Assembly (NCBI GenBank): GCA_039621445.1
Contig: CP154956.1
Location: 50,207,302-50,271,301 of the forward strand
DNA length: 64,000 nucleotides
From: Euglena gracilis
Lineage: Eukaryota; Euglenida; Euglenophyceae; Euglenales
Direction: 5' to 3'
Both the position numbers and the translations under genes were made by a program. Shown here piece by piece: positions 32,761-42,420 of this stretch. Position 1 is the stretch's first letter. Every line of letters begins with the position of its first letter. Below the pieces are notes generated by a model, which searched no databases, had not been told where the DNA came from, and saw only the letters and a list, made by a program, of their open reading frames with translations.

Positions 32761-34729
32761 ACCGTGAATTTTGAAAGGGCCGATTTTTTTAACGTTTATT
32801 TTTGTCAATGTAGTCCTTTTGACTACAAAAAGCCCACTCGTACTTGGGGGATGGTGGAGGATTTTCAAACCGTTTGTGTCCGTGTTTTTGGTGCAAGTTC
32901 ACCGTCCCCGGGTCCAAAGGACATTTTCACCGTTTTGGTGGAAGCATTTTTAGTGGGAAATTTTGTCATTTTTCAGGTTGACTGGAAAAAGGAAAGGAAT
33001 ATTCTAAAGGGGGATGGTTTGTTGTTGGTCGCCCAGGGTACCCCCTCACGAATGACACACGACGAAAGAGAAGTTGGGCTTTGGATAAAACCCCAGATTT
33101 ATGGAAACGGTGATGGAGGTAGACAATTTTCTGGTGGAAAAGGAAAAGAAAATTTTTGACAAGGAATTTTGCACCCCCTCATTTTTTCCAAGTGGAAAAA
33201 AATGAATTTTTCAATTTTCTTCCGCCCGTTTTGGGAAACAGAAGAAAAAATGGGTGGAACGGTCGACCGATGACAATTTTGAGTCTGCCGGTTTTGCCCA
33301 GGGCACAAAATCTGCCCAATATTTTTTATTGGGCAAGTGTGGGAGGTGGAATCTGTTCAGTTTCACGGGTTTTGTTGTGTGGAAGAAAAGAATGAAGCTG
33401 GAATGAACAAATGGGGAATACCGCACTCATTTGGAGGCGAGTGAGTGGGGTCCGTTCCAACGAAAAGTCGATGTGTTGTACCAACGTAATTTTCAGAAAT
33501 CAAAAGGTGTTATTTACGGAGAGGAGGTGGAACCCAACCCTCCTGTAAAGGACGGTGTGCAGGATTCTCAGAAAATTTTGGAAACGAAACTTCCCCAGGC
33601 ATAGGACATGGCGGAGGATTTTGTCGGTGAGACTCCCATAGGTACCCCCAAGGAATTTTGGGTTTGGAGGAACAATTTCTCTAGTGGCAAGGAGGTGAGA
33701 ATTTGACAGATTTGGATTTGCTTTTTGAAAAGCAAAAGGTGGACGTATTTTCCAAGTGCATTTTCTCTCAAAAAGAGGTGGAAATTTTGGGCCAAGGTTT
33801 TGGAGATGGCCCAGGATGGCACGGGTTGATGTGCCCCACAAAAATAGCCGAAAGTCACATTCCTGTTACGGTTGTGGGAAACGTGACGAATTGTCATTGC
33901 GGGGAACCGATCGCGCGGTTTGCGGGGTTGTTTTCGTTGTTTCTGATTTTTGGTGTTTGGTCGTGACAAGCAACAGATCATGAAATTCAACAATCCCCTT
34001 CAACAGAAAAGCGCGCAACATTCAAAAAAGGAGGGTAATTTGCTCCTTAAAGAGGAACTAAGCAGAATACCCCAACAAAAAGGGATCCCAACCAACAAAA
34101 AAGAGGGAGTTTGCTCCATTAAGAGAAAGATTCCCCAATGGAAGCCTGGCCTGACAATCAAAAAACCCCGAAGCCTATCAACCAAATTTCTTGAATGACG
34201 GTTGGCCAAAAAAAAACGGTTTGCAGGCGTTGGAAACGCGAAACCGTGCCTAGGCTCCATTGTGTCTCGGCGTGCAACTTTCGGAGTTGTAACCCGACCT
34301 GCCTTGGGTGTCCCGCAAAGTGTCATTCTAAGCATGAGTGTCGTGTGGTGTGTGGGGATAAAAACCGCATACCATATTGTGATTGTGAACACACGCCTCA
34401 CACAGACGCGGCGCACCTGGTGGACCGTGTGGCTGGCCGTTGCGCCGATGCTTCGCACCGTGAGCCGCACCCTTGCCACACTTTCACGTTTCACCGTCAA
34501 TTTACCCCCGCGGGGTGCGGTTTGGCCCGTTTGGCTGCCCCTCCCTCCACCTTCACTCGCATGGGGTAAGGCATGGCCTTTTTGGCTGCCCCCACCACTC
34601 TCGTTGTTCTAACCAACCGCATACATACTACTTCTTTTTTTCGCAAACCAAATTGTTTCTTTTCATTCGGACTCCTTATTTTTACTTTCGTTTTTCAAAA
34701 TCACCCCGAGATTTTTCTAAGTGGCGGAA
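32761..34729 (+). other. LTR element 3' interior, no RT or integrase recognised
   Basis: Plus-strand frames at 32764-33159 and 33703-33966 look protein-like in composition but show none of the RT motifs (no YxDD) or integrase HHCC/DDE blocks. A Cys/His-rich frame at 34195-34569 (CNPTCLGCPAKCHSKHEC) could be a metal-binding peptide or chance. Confidence 0.35.
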
Positions 34730-35238
34730 TGTAAAGGGGTCCTAACCAAAAAACTTGGTCAAACTTTGCCTTAGGGGGGCCAAAAATCACTGAAACGCCG
34801 CCTTTTTGTTTTTCAGTCGAATTTGACCTAGGGAAAAGATAATTATGGTTCGGCTTGAAGGCCTGAACTCAATTTTGGCCTTGCAGCGCCGAATCTTTGA
34901 AATTTTCAAGGCCGGCCGACGAATTTTCCACAGTAGGATTTGCCATTTTCCCTAATTAACCTAAGAAAGTCCCCACTCGAACCCGCCAATTCCACATCCA
35001 ATCTCACACACAGGGTTCTTATCCCACCCAACGCACTGGTACAGCACTACAAAAAATTAATTGTTTGTGCATGCAAGAACCACATTTTGATAAATAATTG
35101 GATTTCAAGGTTCAATTGAAAAAGCTCAAGAGAAAAAAGGAAAGGCTTGAATATTTTGACCTCGAAGCCCGGCGTCCACCTTAAAAACAGCCGAGGCCAA
35201 AGGATCCTCAAAAACTTCGAACCAAGGTCGGGGCTACA
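34730..35238 (+). repeat. 3' LTR
   Basis: TGTAAAGGGGTCCTAACC to AAGGTCGGGGCTACA, 509 bp, the same length as the 5' copy. Confidence 0.85.
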
Positions 35239-35730
35239 GGGGGAGCCCCCTGAAGCCACACCAGATAAAGTAGCTGACAGTTTAGCACAGTTATTTCAGT
35301 TCTGTGAGGACCAGGCACGCAATGGCTGCGCCACTGTGCTTTTAATTCCTGGGTTTCGTGGATTCAGATTGCACACCGTGTTAGCTCCTTTGGAGCAGAC
35401 TTGGAGAAATATGTAGCATTTTTGTAGCCTCCTGAGGCTAGGACTGATACGAGGACATTGGGGATGCGAAACAGCTCTCTCCCTGTTGGGAAATATTTGG
35501 CCTTCAGGCCTGGTTTTGGTTTCAGGAGCCTGTCGCAGCACACCTGTCGTTCGGTTGACTCTCTCCCATTCCGAAGATTGATTTAAATGGAGGATTTTGG
35601 GTTAAAAAAAAATACTTCGGGCAATGCACGTATACAAGTGGGACAGGTGGCTGAAACCCGTTTTAACGGACAGCCAGGGCCTCCTTCTGACTTCGTTGCA
35701 TCCCCCTTTTAAAGCCATAATTGTGGAACC
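35239..35730 (+). pseudogene. Element I, right part: recombinase with an inverted segment
   Basis: 35239-35415 encodes TPDKVADSLAQLFQF and CATVLLIPGFRGFRLHT in the plus sense. 35419-35645 encodes the next recombinase block (APETKTRPEGQIFPNRERAV) on the minus strand. From about 35648 the plus sense resumes (GTGGCTGAAACCCGTTTTAA matches the B region coding NVAATRF). The fragment stops near 35730. Confidence 0.65.
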
Positions 35731-35831
35731 GTGCTCCACACTTTTCCTTGATGGGAACAATCTTATCCTGCCGGCTCCTGTTCCTTGGTGTCCTTTCCTC
35801 GCGTGTTCTCCTTATTGCTTTGGCGCCGGCA

Positions 35832-35955
35832 GGTCAGGTCGTGCTCAGCCCTTCCCCTTGGTGAGAGATCCCGCCTTCGCTTCCGGTCTGTTCATGTTTG
35901 TGTCTTCGTGCTGGGGTTCGCTGTTAGCGCTTTCGTTTCCGGCGGTTGGCGGTTA
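35832..35955 (+). repeat. Element E left inverted terminal repeat
   Basis: GTCAGGTCGTGCTCAGCCC, then CCTTGGTGAGAGATCCCGCC, then TTCGCTTCCGGTCTGTTCAT. Positions from about 35858 on are the reverse complement of 40267-40363. Confidence 0.85.
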
Positions 35956-36020
35956 CAGCCCTGTCGCAGCAGCAAAAGCAAACAACATCGTCCTCGAAGC
36001 TCCAACAAAGCTACGAAGCC

Positions 36021-37260
36021 ATGAATTCTATTGAGGAAGTCGCTCAAGAGGCTCAATGCAGGAGATCAAGTTGCTTGGGGAGATTTCCTGTTCGACGTGA
36101 AGCTGGCTAAGGCACTGACCCCGCACATGACAGCCCACCTGGACCTGGCGACGACGGTCTTGGCTGCTGGCGAGGCTTGGAACGGTGCCAATTGTTCGTC
36201 TTCAAAAGCTTCAAAACGACTTTGGGATGCCATTCGGCTTCCCTTGGTGCAAGCTGAGCACCTGGAGTACAAGCAAGCTTGGTTGATGGCCTTGAGTTTG
36301 GCCTGGGTGGTGGACTGCCCAACCCCCATTGCCCTTCCTGACCGAGTTGCTGATGCAGCGTTCCACCTGATGGAAGCAATCACCCTGGACCCACAGACTC
36401 CCAAGGAAATGGATGAAGACCCCCAAGAGAAGTCTCAAGACACCCCTGCTCCTCAACCTGGAGCTCTCCCTTGGGAAGAAGTGGTGGAACCGTTACCCAT
36501 GGAGTTGGCCTATCTTTGGGGCAAGTCACAAGCAGGAGACAGACTCGATTTGGCAGATGTGTTGGGAGAAATCCCCAAATTTGCCGATTTGCCAACCAAG
36601 GCGCCAGCCAACAACCATCACAACTCCTACGTTGACGAACAGCTCAGAGCAGCACAGCAGAACATGCTGCACACCTTGAGAATGTTCGCTATGACCTACA
36701 AGCTGCTCACCGAAAACCAGGAAGGCGATGGCCAGGTTCTGTTCCAGATGGCATGGAAGCAGGCTGCAGACACGTACCACAAGCTGGCAGACGTGCGCAG
36801 GGAGAACACTATACCTGGATCCACCAGCTCCACGCAGGACCAGCTCTTCGGGAAGGAGGACATTGCCGCAGCAACCCTGGCGACCAAGATCAGGACCTTC
36901 CGACCATACAGGTATCCTCCGGATCCCTTTCGGTATTCTTTTCGTTCCTTTCGTTCCTTTCGTACCGTTCACTCCTCCTGTTCAAACACAGACGGCACCT
37001 TCAACAAAAAGGCCCACACACTCCACCACACCTCCGGTTGTATGTCGCTCGAACTCCCAACTCGCGCGCTCGCCCGCAGGGGGAGCAAAGGCAAAGGAGG
37101 CAAAGGATGGCGACAGAGGTGGACCGCAACCATGCCAGCTGGTCCAAGATTCGGCTATGGTGGCCAGGGGGCAGGAGGTCCCGGCAAAGGCTATGGCAGC
37201 CTCAAGGGTCGCGGCAAAGGGAATCCCGTACGAGGTATGGCACCTCCCAGACCCAGACAT
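36021..37260 (+). CDS. Element E gag-like ORF1
   Basis: The first ATG after the left repeat (36021) opens a frame that stops after about 29 codons. The long frame, which has an in-frame TGA at 36022, runs from a TTG at 36031 and stays open far past this region. A one-base shift near 36030-36060 would join the two. Residues 1-280 are acidic and helical in character (LAKALTPHMTAHLDLATTVL, ELAYLWGKSQAGDRLDLADV). Residues about 340-400 are Gly/Lys/Arg-rich with GYGGQGAGGPGKGYGS, a probable nucleic-acid-binding tail. No zinc knuckle. The part of the open frame beyond about 37260 overlaps RT in another frame and is probably not used. Confidence 0.65.
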
Positions 37261-39196
37261 CCCAGTTTGCGACTTTCCCCACAGGCTGAGAAGTCGTTTG
37301 AGCTGGTGGCAAGCTCACGCAAGCACCCAAGTGCAGGAATTGATTGTGAAGGGAGTTCAAGCAAGCCTGCCTCTCCCCTGCAGCATGTCAAAGTCCTCAC
37401 GTCCAAGGTCCGCCCAGGAGGTGGCCGAAGCTACGCAGGTACTTCAGGAGTACCTCACCGCTGGAGCAGTGGTGGTGATCGACGAGGAGCATGCCAAACA
37501 TCTCCTCCCTTGGTTCATCATTCGAAAATGGGAGGGGGAGTCACCTCAACAAAAGTTGAGACTTATCACAGACGCCAGGGAGTTAAATGGCTGTTTTCAA
37601 AGTCCAACTTTTCGCATGGAAAACTGGAGCCAAATCTACCCTTACCTAAAAAGAGGGTGGTGTGGGGCAAAGGTGGATTTAAAACACGCATATTTCCATC
37701 TTCCACTTCACGAATCTCTAAAACCTTTTGTTTGTCTGAAGGTTGGAGACGTCACCTATCAGTTTCAGTCAGCCGCTTTTGGAATCTCCAGCATCCCCTT
37801 CTTGTGGACATCACTCATGAAAACCTTTCTGAGGCTGTGGCGACAAAAAGGAATTCACTGTTGGGTGTATTTAGACGACATTTTGCTGTTGGGACCGACA
37901 GGGAAAAAAGTTCAACGCGATCTTCAAATCATGCTGAAGTCCCTGGTGGACAGTGGGATGGTGGTCAACTTCAACAAAAGTGTTTTGCAGCCAAGTCAAC
38001 TCTTAACTCATTTGGGTTTTCTGTTGGATCTAAAGAATGGGGTCTTAACAGTTCCCCCCCACAAATTGAAACAAGCCAGAAGGGAGCTGGGAAAACTGGT
38101 GACAAAAACCTCCATGACCCCCAGAAAAATGGCAGCAATTTTGGGAGCAGTTCGCTCTTTTCTCATGGCCATGCCCTTCCTCAGGGCTTTTACAGACAGC
38201 GTGAGTCACTTTGTTCAGGAAGAACAGCGTTGGGGTTGGGATACCCCCCTGGACATTCCCCCCTGTTTAAAGAGCCAAGTTCTGCAGGTGAAAGATTTAC
38301 TAAGTTCATGGACAGGTCGTCCTTTCCCCCAAGAAACATCAGATCGAGTTGTGCACTCAGACAGTTCGGACCATGCCTGGGCTGGGGTGGACCAGGAAGG
38401 AAATTTGGTGCAGGACTACTGGAGGTCACAAAATCATCTTCACATCAATGTGAAAGAGTTAGCAGCTGCAGCCCACTCCATAAAATCTCTTGAAATACCT
38501 GGGGTGCATGTAACAATTCAAGTGGACAACACTGTTTGTCAATCTTATTTGACAAAAACAGGGGGGAAAAAGCTTCACCTCAACCAGGTGGTGAGAGATT
38601 TGTTTCTGTGGTGCAACCAGAGACAGATCAGTTTGAACGTTCAGAGAGTGACCAGCCAGAAATGTTGGGCAGACCCCCCAAGCAGGTGGGTGGACCACAA
38701 CGACTATTCTCTATGTCCAGAACTCTTCCAGTTTCTCAAGCAAGAGTTCAGCCCCTTCATCAATCCTCAGGTGGACATTTTTGCTTCCCCCAGCAACCAC
38801 AAATTGGAAAGGTTTTTCACCAGATTCCCTCATTGGCAGGCAGAACAAGTAGATGCACTTCATTGCCCCCTTTCAGAGGTGGGGGACTGTTATGCCAACC
38901 CCCCTTGGCCAGTGATTTCCAACTGGCTTCTGAGACTGAGGGAGAACCCCCACATCGTTTGTCTTTTTGTGGCACCCCTGTGGGTTTCATCTGCGTGGAT
39001 GCCCCTTCTAAGGAAGCTCTTGAATCCTGCAGCTCCCCAGCTCAGGGTGCAGAGGTTCCAAGGGATGTTCAGGAACTACAAAAACGAGTTAATGCCTGCT
39101 CCCAGGTGGGACCTCCTCTGCACCATATTATCAGGGTCCTTTTACAAAGAGAGAAAGTGTCGGATGAAGCCATTTCTCATTACCTGTCAACTTTGA
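37202..39196 (+). CDS. Element E RT-RNase H-methyltransferase polyprotein
   Basis: An uninterrupted frame. RT: FIIRKWEGESPQQKLRLITD, motif A KVDLKHAYFHLPLHESL, motif B AFGISSIPFLW, motif C CWVYLDDILLLGP (37865-37880), thumb HLGFLLDLKNGVLTVPP. RNase H: VVHSDSSDHAWAGVD, HINVKELAAAAHSI and IQVDNTVCQSYL supply the acidic residues. Dam-like N6-adenine methyltransferase: VDIFASPSNHKLERFFTRFP, QVDALHCPL, YANPPWPVISNWL (38891-38930), LFVAPLWVSSAW. RT copies the element RNA; RNase H removes it. The methyltransferase role in the DIRS cycle is unknown. The last 40 codons overlap the recombinase in a different frame. All catalytic residues checked are present. Confidence 0.85.
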   Translation, partial: SRVAAKGIPYEVWHLPDPDIPVCDFPHRLRSRLSWWQAHASTQVQELIVKGVQASLPLPCSMSKSSRPRSAQEVAEATQVLQEYLTAGAVVVIDEEHAKHLLPWFIIRKWEGESPQQKLRLITDARELNGCFQSPTFRMENWSQIYPYLKRGWCGAKVDLKHAYFHLPLHESLKPFVCLKVGDVTYQFQSAAFGISSIPFLWTSLMKTFLRLWRQKGIHCWVYLDDILLLGPTGKKVQRDLQIMLKSLVDSGMVVNFNKSVLQPSQLLTHLGFLLDLKNGVLTVPPHKLKQARRELGKLVTKTSMTPRKMAAILGAVRSFLMAMPFLRAFTDSVSHFVQEEQRWGWDTPLDIPPCLKSQVLQVKDLLSSWTGRPFPQETSDRVVHSDSSDHAWAGVDQEGNLVQDYWRSQNHLHINVKELAAAAHSIKSLEIPGVHVTIQVDNTVCQSYLTKTGGKKLHLNQVVRDLFLWCNQRQISLNVQRVTSQKCWADPPSRWVDHNDYSLCPELFQFLKQEFSPFINPQVDIFASPSNHKLERFFTRFPHWQAEQVDALHCPLSEVGDCYANPPWPVISNWLLRLRENPHIVCLFVAPLWVSSAWMPLLRKLLNPAAPQLRVQRFQGMFRNYKNELMPAPRWDLLCTILSGSFYKERKCRMKPFLITCQL

Positions 39197-40326
39197 AGTG
39201 TCTGGACAGGTACTCCAGCGCCTTTCAAAAATTTTGGACCTTTTGTTTTGTTCAAAATGTGCAAATCCAGGATCTCACGTTGCTGCAGTTGGCTGCCCAT
39301 TTGCAACATATGGCAAAGATTTTCCCTTCTGAGGCCAGATATGTGTACAGTCCACTTCTAAAAATCCCTGGGTGGGACCAACTCAGATTTCAACCTTTGT
39401 TGCAGCAACTGAAAAAATCTTGGAACACATCTTCAGCTCGGTATGCAGCTTTTTGGGACCCAACCCCCCTGATCCAAAAATTATCTGCAGAAAAATTGCA
39501 CTGGAGTGACATTTCTGCTGTCAGAGACAGGCTCATTTTGTTGTTACGTATCTTGATGTTGTGCAGAAGTATTGATTGAGCCAGAATTTTCAGGTGTGTT
39601 GCACTGTTGGGCACCCAACCATACATTAAAATTCAACGCAAAGGATGGCATGCTCCTCAGTGGGAGGCTGTACCAGTCATCACCCTGCAGCCTGCCTTGT
39701 GTCCCTGGACCCTCTTACAACATTATGTTCAAAAGACACAGACCCATGCCATTGCCTTGTTGCAAACCAATGGATTCCAAGGCAGATCTTTGGCTGACGT
39801 TCCTGTGTTTCTGGCTTTGTCCCCATCACATGGTCCTCTGTGTGCTAATTCGCTTGAGAGGATTACTCGAACCATTTTGCAGAAATATGGCATTAACGTC
39901 CAGCTTTGGAAACCTCACTCAACCAGGGGTGCTGCTATTTTCATGTATAAGAAAATGGGTTTTTCCAGTGAGGAGGTTTGTCAGCTTGGAAAATGGAAAA
40001 ATGCCACAGCTTTCTCAAGTCATTATTTGAGGTTGGGGGTGGAGACCCGTGTGGAAGAAATGCTGAACAGAATTGTGCACACAGTCTCACCAAGGGGAAG
40101 GGCTGAGCACGACCTGACATGCACAAAAGTGACTTGGGAGGAAATGTCAGGGAGTGCGAAGCACAAAGCCTTGGTGAGCCCACCCCCCCCGCCCAAAAAG
40201 AAAAGAAAAACCGACAAGCCAACGACCAGCCGACGCACCGACCGACTGACCTTCAGGTTCACAAAGCCGCCAACCGCCGTCCACTCAGCACTAACCGCGA
40301 ACCCCAGCACGAAGACACAAACATGA
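39067..40326 (+). CDS. Element E tyrosine recombinase, one internal stop
   Basis: Phage-integrase-type recombinase. N-terminal core-binding part: ISHYLSTLKCLDRYSSAFQ, then PLLKIPGWDQLRF. Catalytic part: RDRLILLLRILMLCRSID (first Arg), IKIQRKGWHAP (Lys block), KPHSTRGAAIFMYKKMGF (HxxR, about 39912-39965), CQLGKWKNATAFSSHYLRLG (Trp and the nucleophile Tyr, near 40024). A TGA at 39577-39579 replaces the Leu codon (TTA in F) just after CRSID, in frame. Past the Tyr the frame crosses the ICR into a basic tail (PPPKKKRKTDK, a possible nuclear signal). Otherwise intact. Confidence 0.85.
40085..40178 (+). repeat. Element E internal complementary region (ICR)
   Basis: 40085-40120 is the reverse complement of the left outer end (35832-35868). 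40123-40178 is the reverse complement of the right outer end (40353-40407). The ICR overlaps the 3' part of the recombinase frame, as in DIRS-1. Confidence 0.85.
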
Positions 40327-40407
40327 ACAGACCGGAAGCGAAGGCGGGATCTCTCACCAAGGCTTTGTGCTTCGCACTCCCTGACATTTCCTCCCAAGTC
40401 ACTTTTG
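40267..40407 (+). repeat. Element E right inverted terminal repeat
   Basis: Reverse complement of the left repeat over about 95 bp, then the outer end GGCTTTGTGCTTCGCACTCC to CCCAAGTCACTTTTG, which pairs with the ICR. Confidence 0.85.
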
Positions 40408-40479
40408 CTCCTTGGAGTGCATTTGGTTTTGGCGTAGCCCTGCAAAAAAGGACAGCTACCTCAGGTTCTAAATGCCCTG

Positions 40480-40937
40480 CTGTAATTGCCAAAAAGCTTT
40501 GCTCAAACATGGGCTGCTCTCAGGCGTGGCGGCCCACTCCACCAGGGGACTTGAGTTGGTTTCGATGGGCAGAGTAAAAAAAAAATCAGAAAAGCCTTCG
40601 CAAAGATGCAATTGGCTCGGGGGTGGCGGAGGGTTTTGCAGCCCATTATCGCAGACTGTGAGCACAAAGCGTTTCGCCCACCGCAAAATTTCAGTGCACA
40701 ATCTGTATTCACAAGGGCTCCTTGCGGAGTCCGAGGTGCCTTTGGCTCCCTCGGGGGAAACCGATAAGGGACAGACGAGTCGAGGGCGGCTCGCAAAGTA
40801 CCAGTTTTCCCGGACCCGCCGGTGGCAGAGGAGCTGTGCGCAAGCCCCTTCTTTCTGCAGAAGGTGGGGCCAGAGTGGTGGAGGGGGTGGCCCCCAGGGT
40901 GAGGCGTTGCCAGGTCTTTGTGCTTCGCCCTCGGTAG
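40480..40937 (+). mobile_element. DIRS fragment J: recombinase C-terminus and end remnant
   Basis: Between E and F: VAAHSTRGLELVSMG (the HxxR block), then FAKMQLARGWRRVLQPII and a GCACTTTG/GAGGTGCC-type ICR remnant with TTGTGCTTCGCCCTCGG at 40917. It is an older, truncated 3' end of a third element. Confidence 0.55.
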
Positions 40938-41062
40938 CATTCGGGCTCCGCACTTCGAGATGGTGAGGTCCTGCTTTCCTTTCCGGCTGTTCTGTTCTGG
41001 TGTGTTTGTGCGTGCGCGGGGGGTGCTTCTTACTGCTTTTTGTTGCCGGAGTTGGCTGATCC
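40938..41062 (+). repeat. Element F left inverted terminal repeat
   Basis: CATTCGGGCTCCGCACTTCG, then AGATGGTGAGGTCCTGC, then GTGTTTGTGCGTGCGCGG. The reverse complement is at 45471-45570. Confidence 0.85.
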
Positions 41063-41293
41063 TAATTCTGCCCTTCGACCTCAAGGAGAAAGAGTTTTAC
41101 TGCTCCGAGTTCAAGTGGAATTGCTTTTCGAGGAGTACTACCTTCCCGAGAACCAATACTTTTACCAACTGGTGGACCGAACTTACTTCGGAACTTCAAC
41201 GTCCTGAAGGAAGAATTCAACGCCTCGAGTTCAACTGGAACAAGAAATTCAAAGAACAGACACACAGATATCAACAAAGGACTTCCATGAAGA

Positions 41294-42420
41294 ATGAATT
41301 TCAAAGAAACTCTGAATTTCAAGAAGAACTGCAAAGAACTTCCAAGAAGTCAACTGAAGCTGGGGAAGGTGAAGTCACAGCAGCAGCTGCAGAAGGAGAT
41401 GAGGCGTCAGCAGCACGTCAGTCCGTGGCCATCGCAACCCCCCCACCCCCCAGCAAATCAAAGATTTCAGACTCCCCCACTCAAAATGATGGCCATGGCC
41501 CATGGACAACTGTGGTCAGGAAGAGAAGACACAGGGAGACTACCATCACAGGTCCAACAGACTCCACCCCTTTTTCTCAGTTCCTCCCCTTCCAGGGGAA
41601 GAAGCAAAGGCTATGGCAGCCTCTCAAGGGAGATCAGAAATCCAAAGGATTCAAATCAAAATCAAGGCTATGGCAGCCATCATTCAACAGGGCCTGGGGC
41701 CCAGAATCAAGGCTATGGCAGCCATTATTCAAGAGGGCAGTGGGCCCAGGGGCAAGGCTATGGTAGCCAGTACCCCAGCCTGGAGAGATCCCATTGGGGA
41801 AAGGTATGTCCAACTTTTCCCCCAGCAATTTCAGACAGAAACCTCCCAGGAGCAGCAATCCAATGCCAAATACAGGCCATGGTGGCCTATACTGGGAACC
41901 CAGAAGGACAGAGAAGAGAAAGTCCTGGAAAGAAGGCCAATGGAGGCCAAGCAGGCCTGTGTGCCACTGGCAGCCAGATGGAGGCAAATGGACAGAGAAG
42001 TCCTGGAGAAAAGGCCAATGGGGGCCAAGCAGGCCTGAGTGCCTCTGGAGGCCAAAGGGCCCTGAAGGCAAGTGGTGGCCAAAACCATCAAGACCACATC
42101 AGCCCTTGGGGGGGAGGCCCAAGATTGGCTCAGGCAGGCCCCCCCCATAAGATAATCAGCCCAGCATTATATGTACCACCCCACCACAGACCTTCCCCCA
42201 TCATTCCAAAACAGGGGGAAAGCCTGTCTTTGAAAAGCCCTATGGCAGGGCCAGCTGCAGCCCCAGTGATGGGGCACCCAGAGGGGCCCCCAGTGATGGG
42301 GCAGCCCAGGGGAAGGACCCCTGTGATGGGGCCTGTGGAATCCCCAGATACATTACACCCAGGGGTGCCCCCCTACAAGGCCCTGCAGGCCAGTATCCCC
42401 CATTGGGTCAAGGCAGGAGC
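41294..42420 (+). CDS. Element F gag-like ORF1 with GYGS repeats
   Basis: ATG at 41294 opens a frame that continues without a stop into RT sequence, so ORF1 and RT may be one polyprotein here. Residues 1-60 are charged. GHGPWTTVVRKRR-like residues are encoded near 41490 in the neighbouring frame. About 41600-41770 encodes four spaced GYGS units (SKGYGSL, NQGYGSHH, NQGYGSHY, GQGYGSQY), resembling [G/S]Y[G/S] low-complexity RNA-binding proteins. Then come Gly/Gln/Lys-rich repeats and YKALQASIPHWVKAGASREV, shared with G. Function inferred from position and composition. Confidence 0.6.

Larger units (their letters stand above)
29211..35238 (+). mobile_element. LTR retrotransposon nested in DIRS element I (6.0 kb)
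   Basis: Two direct 509-bp repeats that begin TGTAAAGGGG and end CTACA/TTACA bound a 5-kb interior. The element splits the DIRS recombinase: GTTTTGGACAGAGTGG lies left, CCCCTGAAGCCACACC right, contiguous in other copies. Flanking GGG-containing pentamers (TGGGT and GGGGG) may be a diverged target duplication. A TGG directly follows the 5' LTR, as expected of a primer-binding site. I recognise no RT or integrase, so it is probably non-autonomous or heavily decayed. The strand is assigned from the zinc knuckle and is tentative. Confidence 0.8.
35832..40407 (+). mobile_element. DIRS element E, complete and nearly intact (4.6 kb)
   Basis: Inverted terminal repeats (35832-35955 and 40267-40407) bound three long coding regions, with an ICR (40085-40178) made of the complements of the two outer ends. 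This is the DIRS-1 architecture, thought to template a circular DNA that the recombinase integrates without target duplication. RT-RNase H-methyltransferase is one uninterrupted frame. The recombinase has a single stop. ORF1 lacks a clean ATG. It is the best-preserved copy in the window. Confidence 0.9.

Noticed and set aside
34195-34569. Cys/His-rich peptide as a zinc-finger gene
   Set aside because: The Cys spacing fits no standard finger, and other frames are open in the same stretch.
36031-38493. 820-codon open frame as a single long protein
   Set aside because: Only the first about 400 codons resemble an ORF1 protein. Beyond about 37260 it overlaps the conserved RT in another frame and has no recognisable content.
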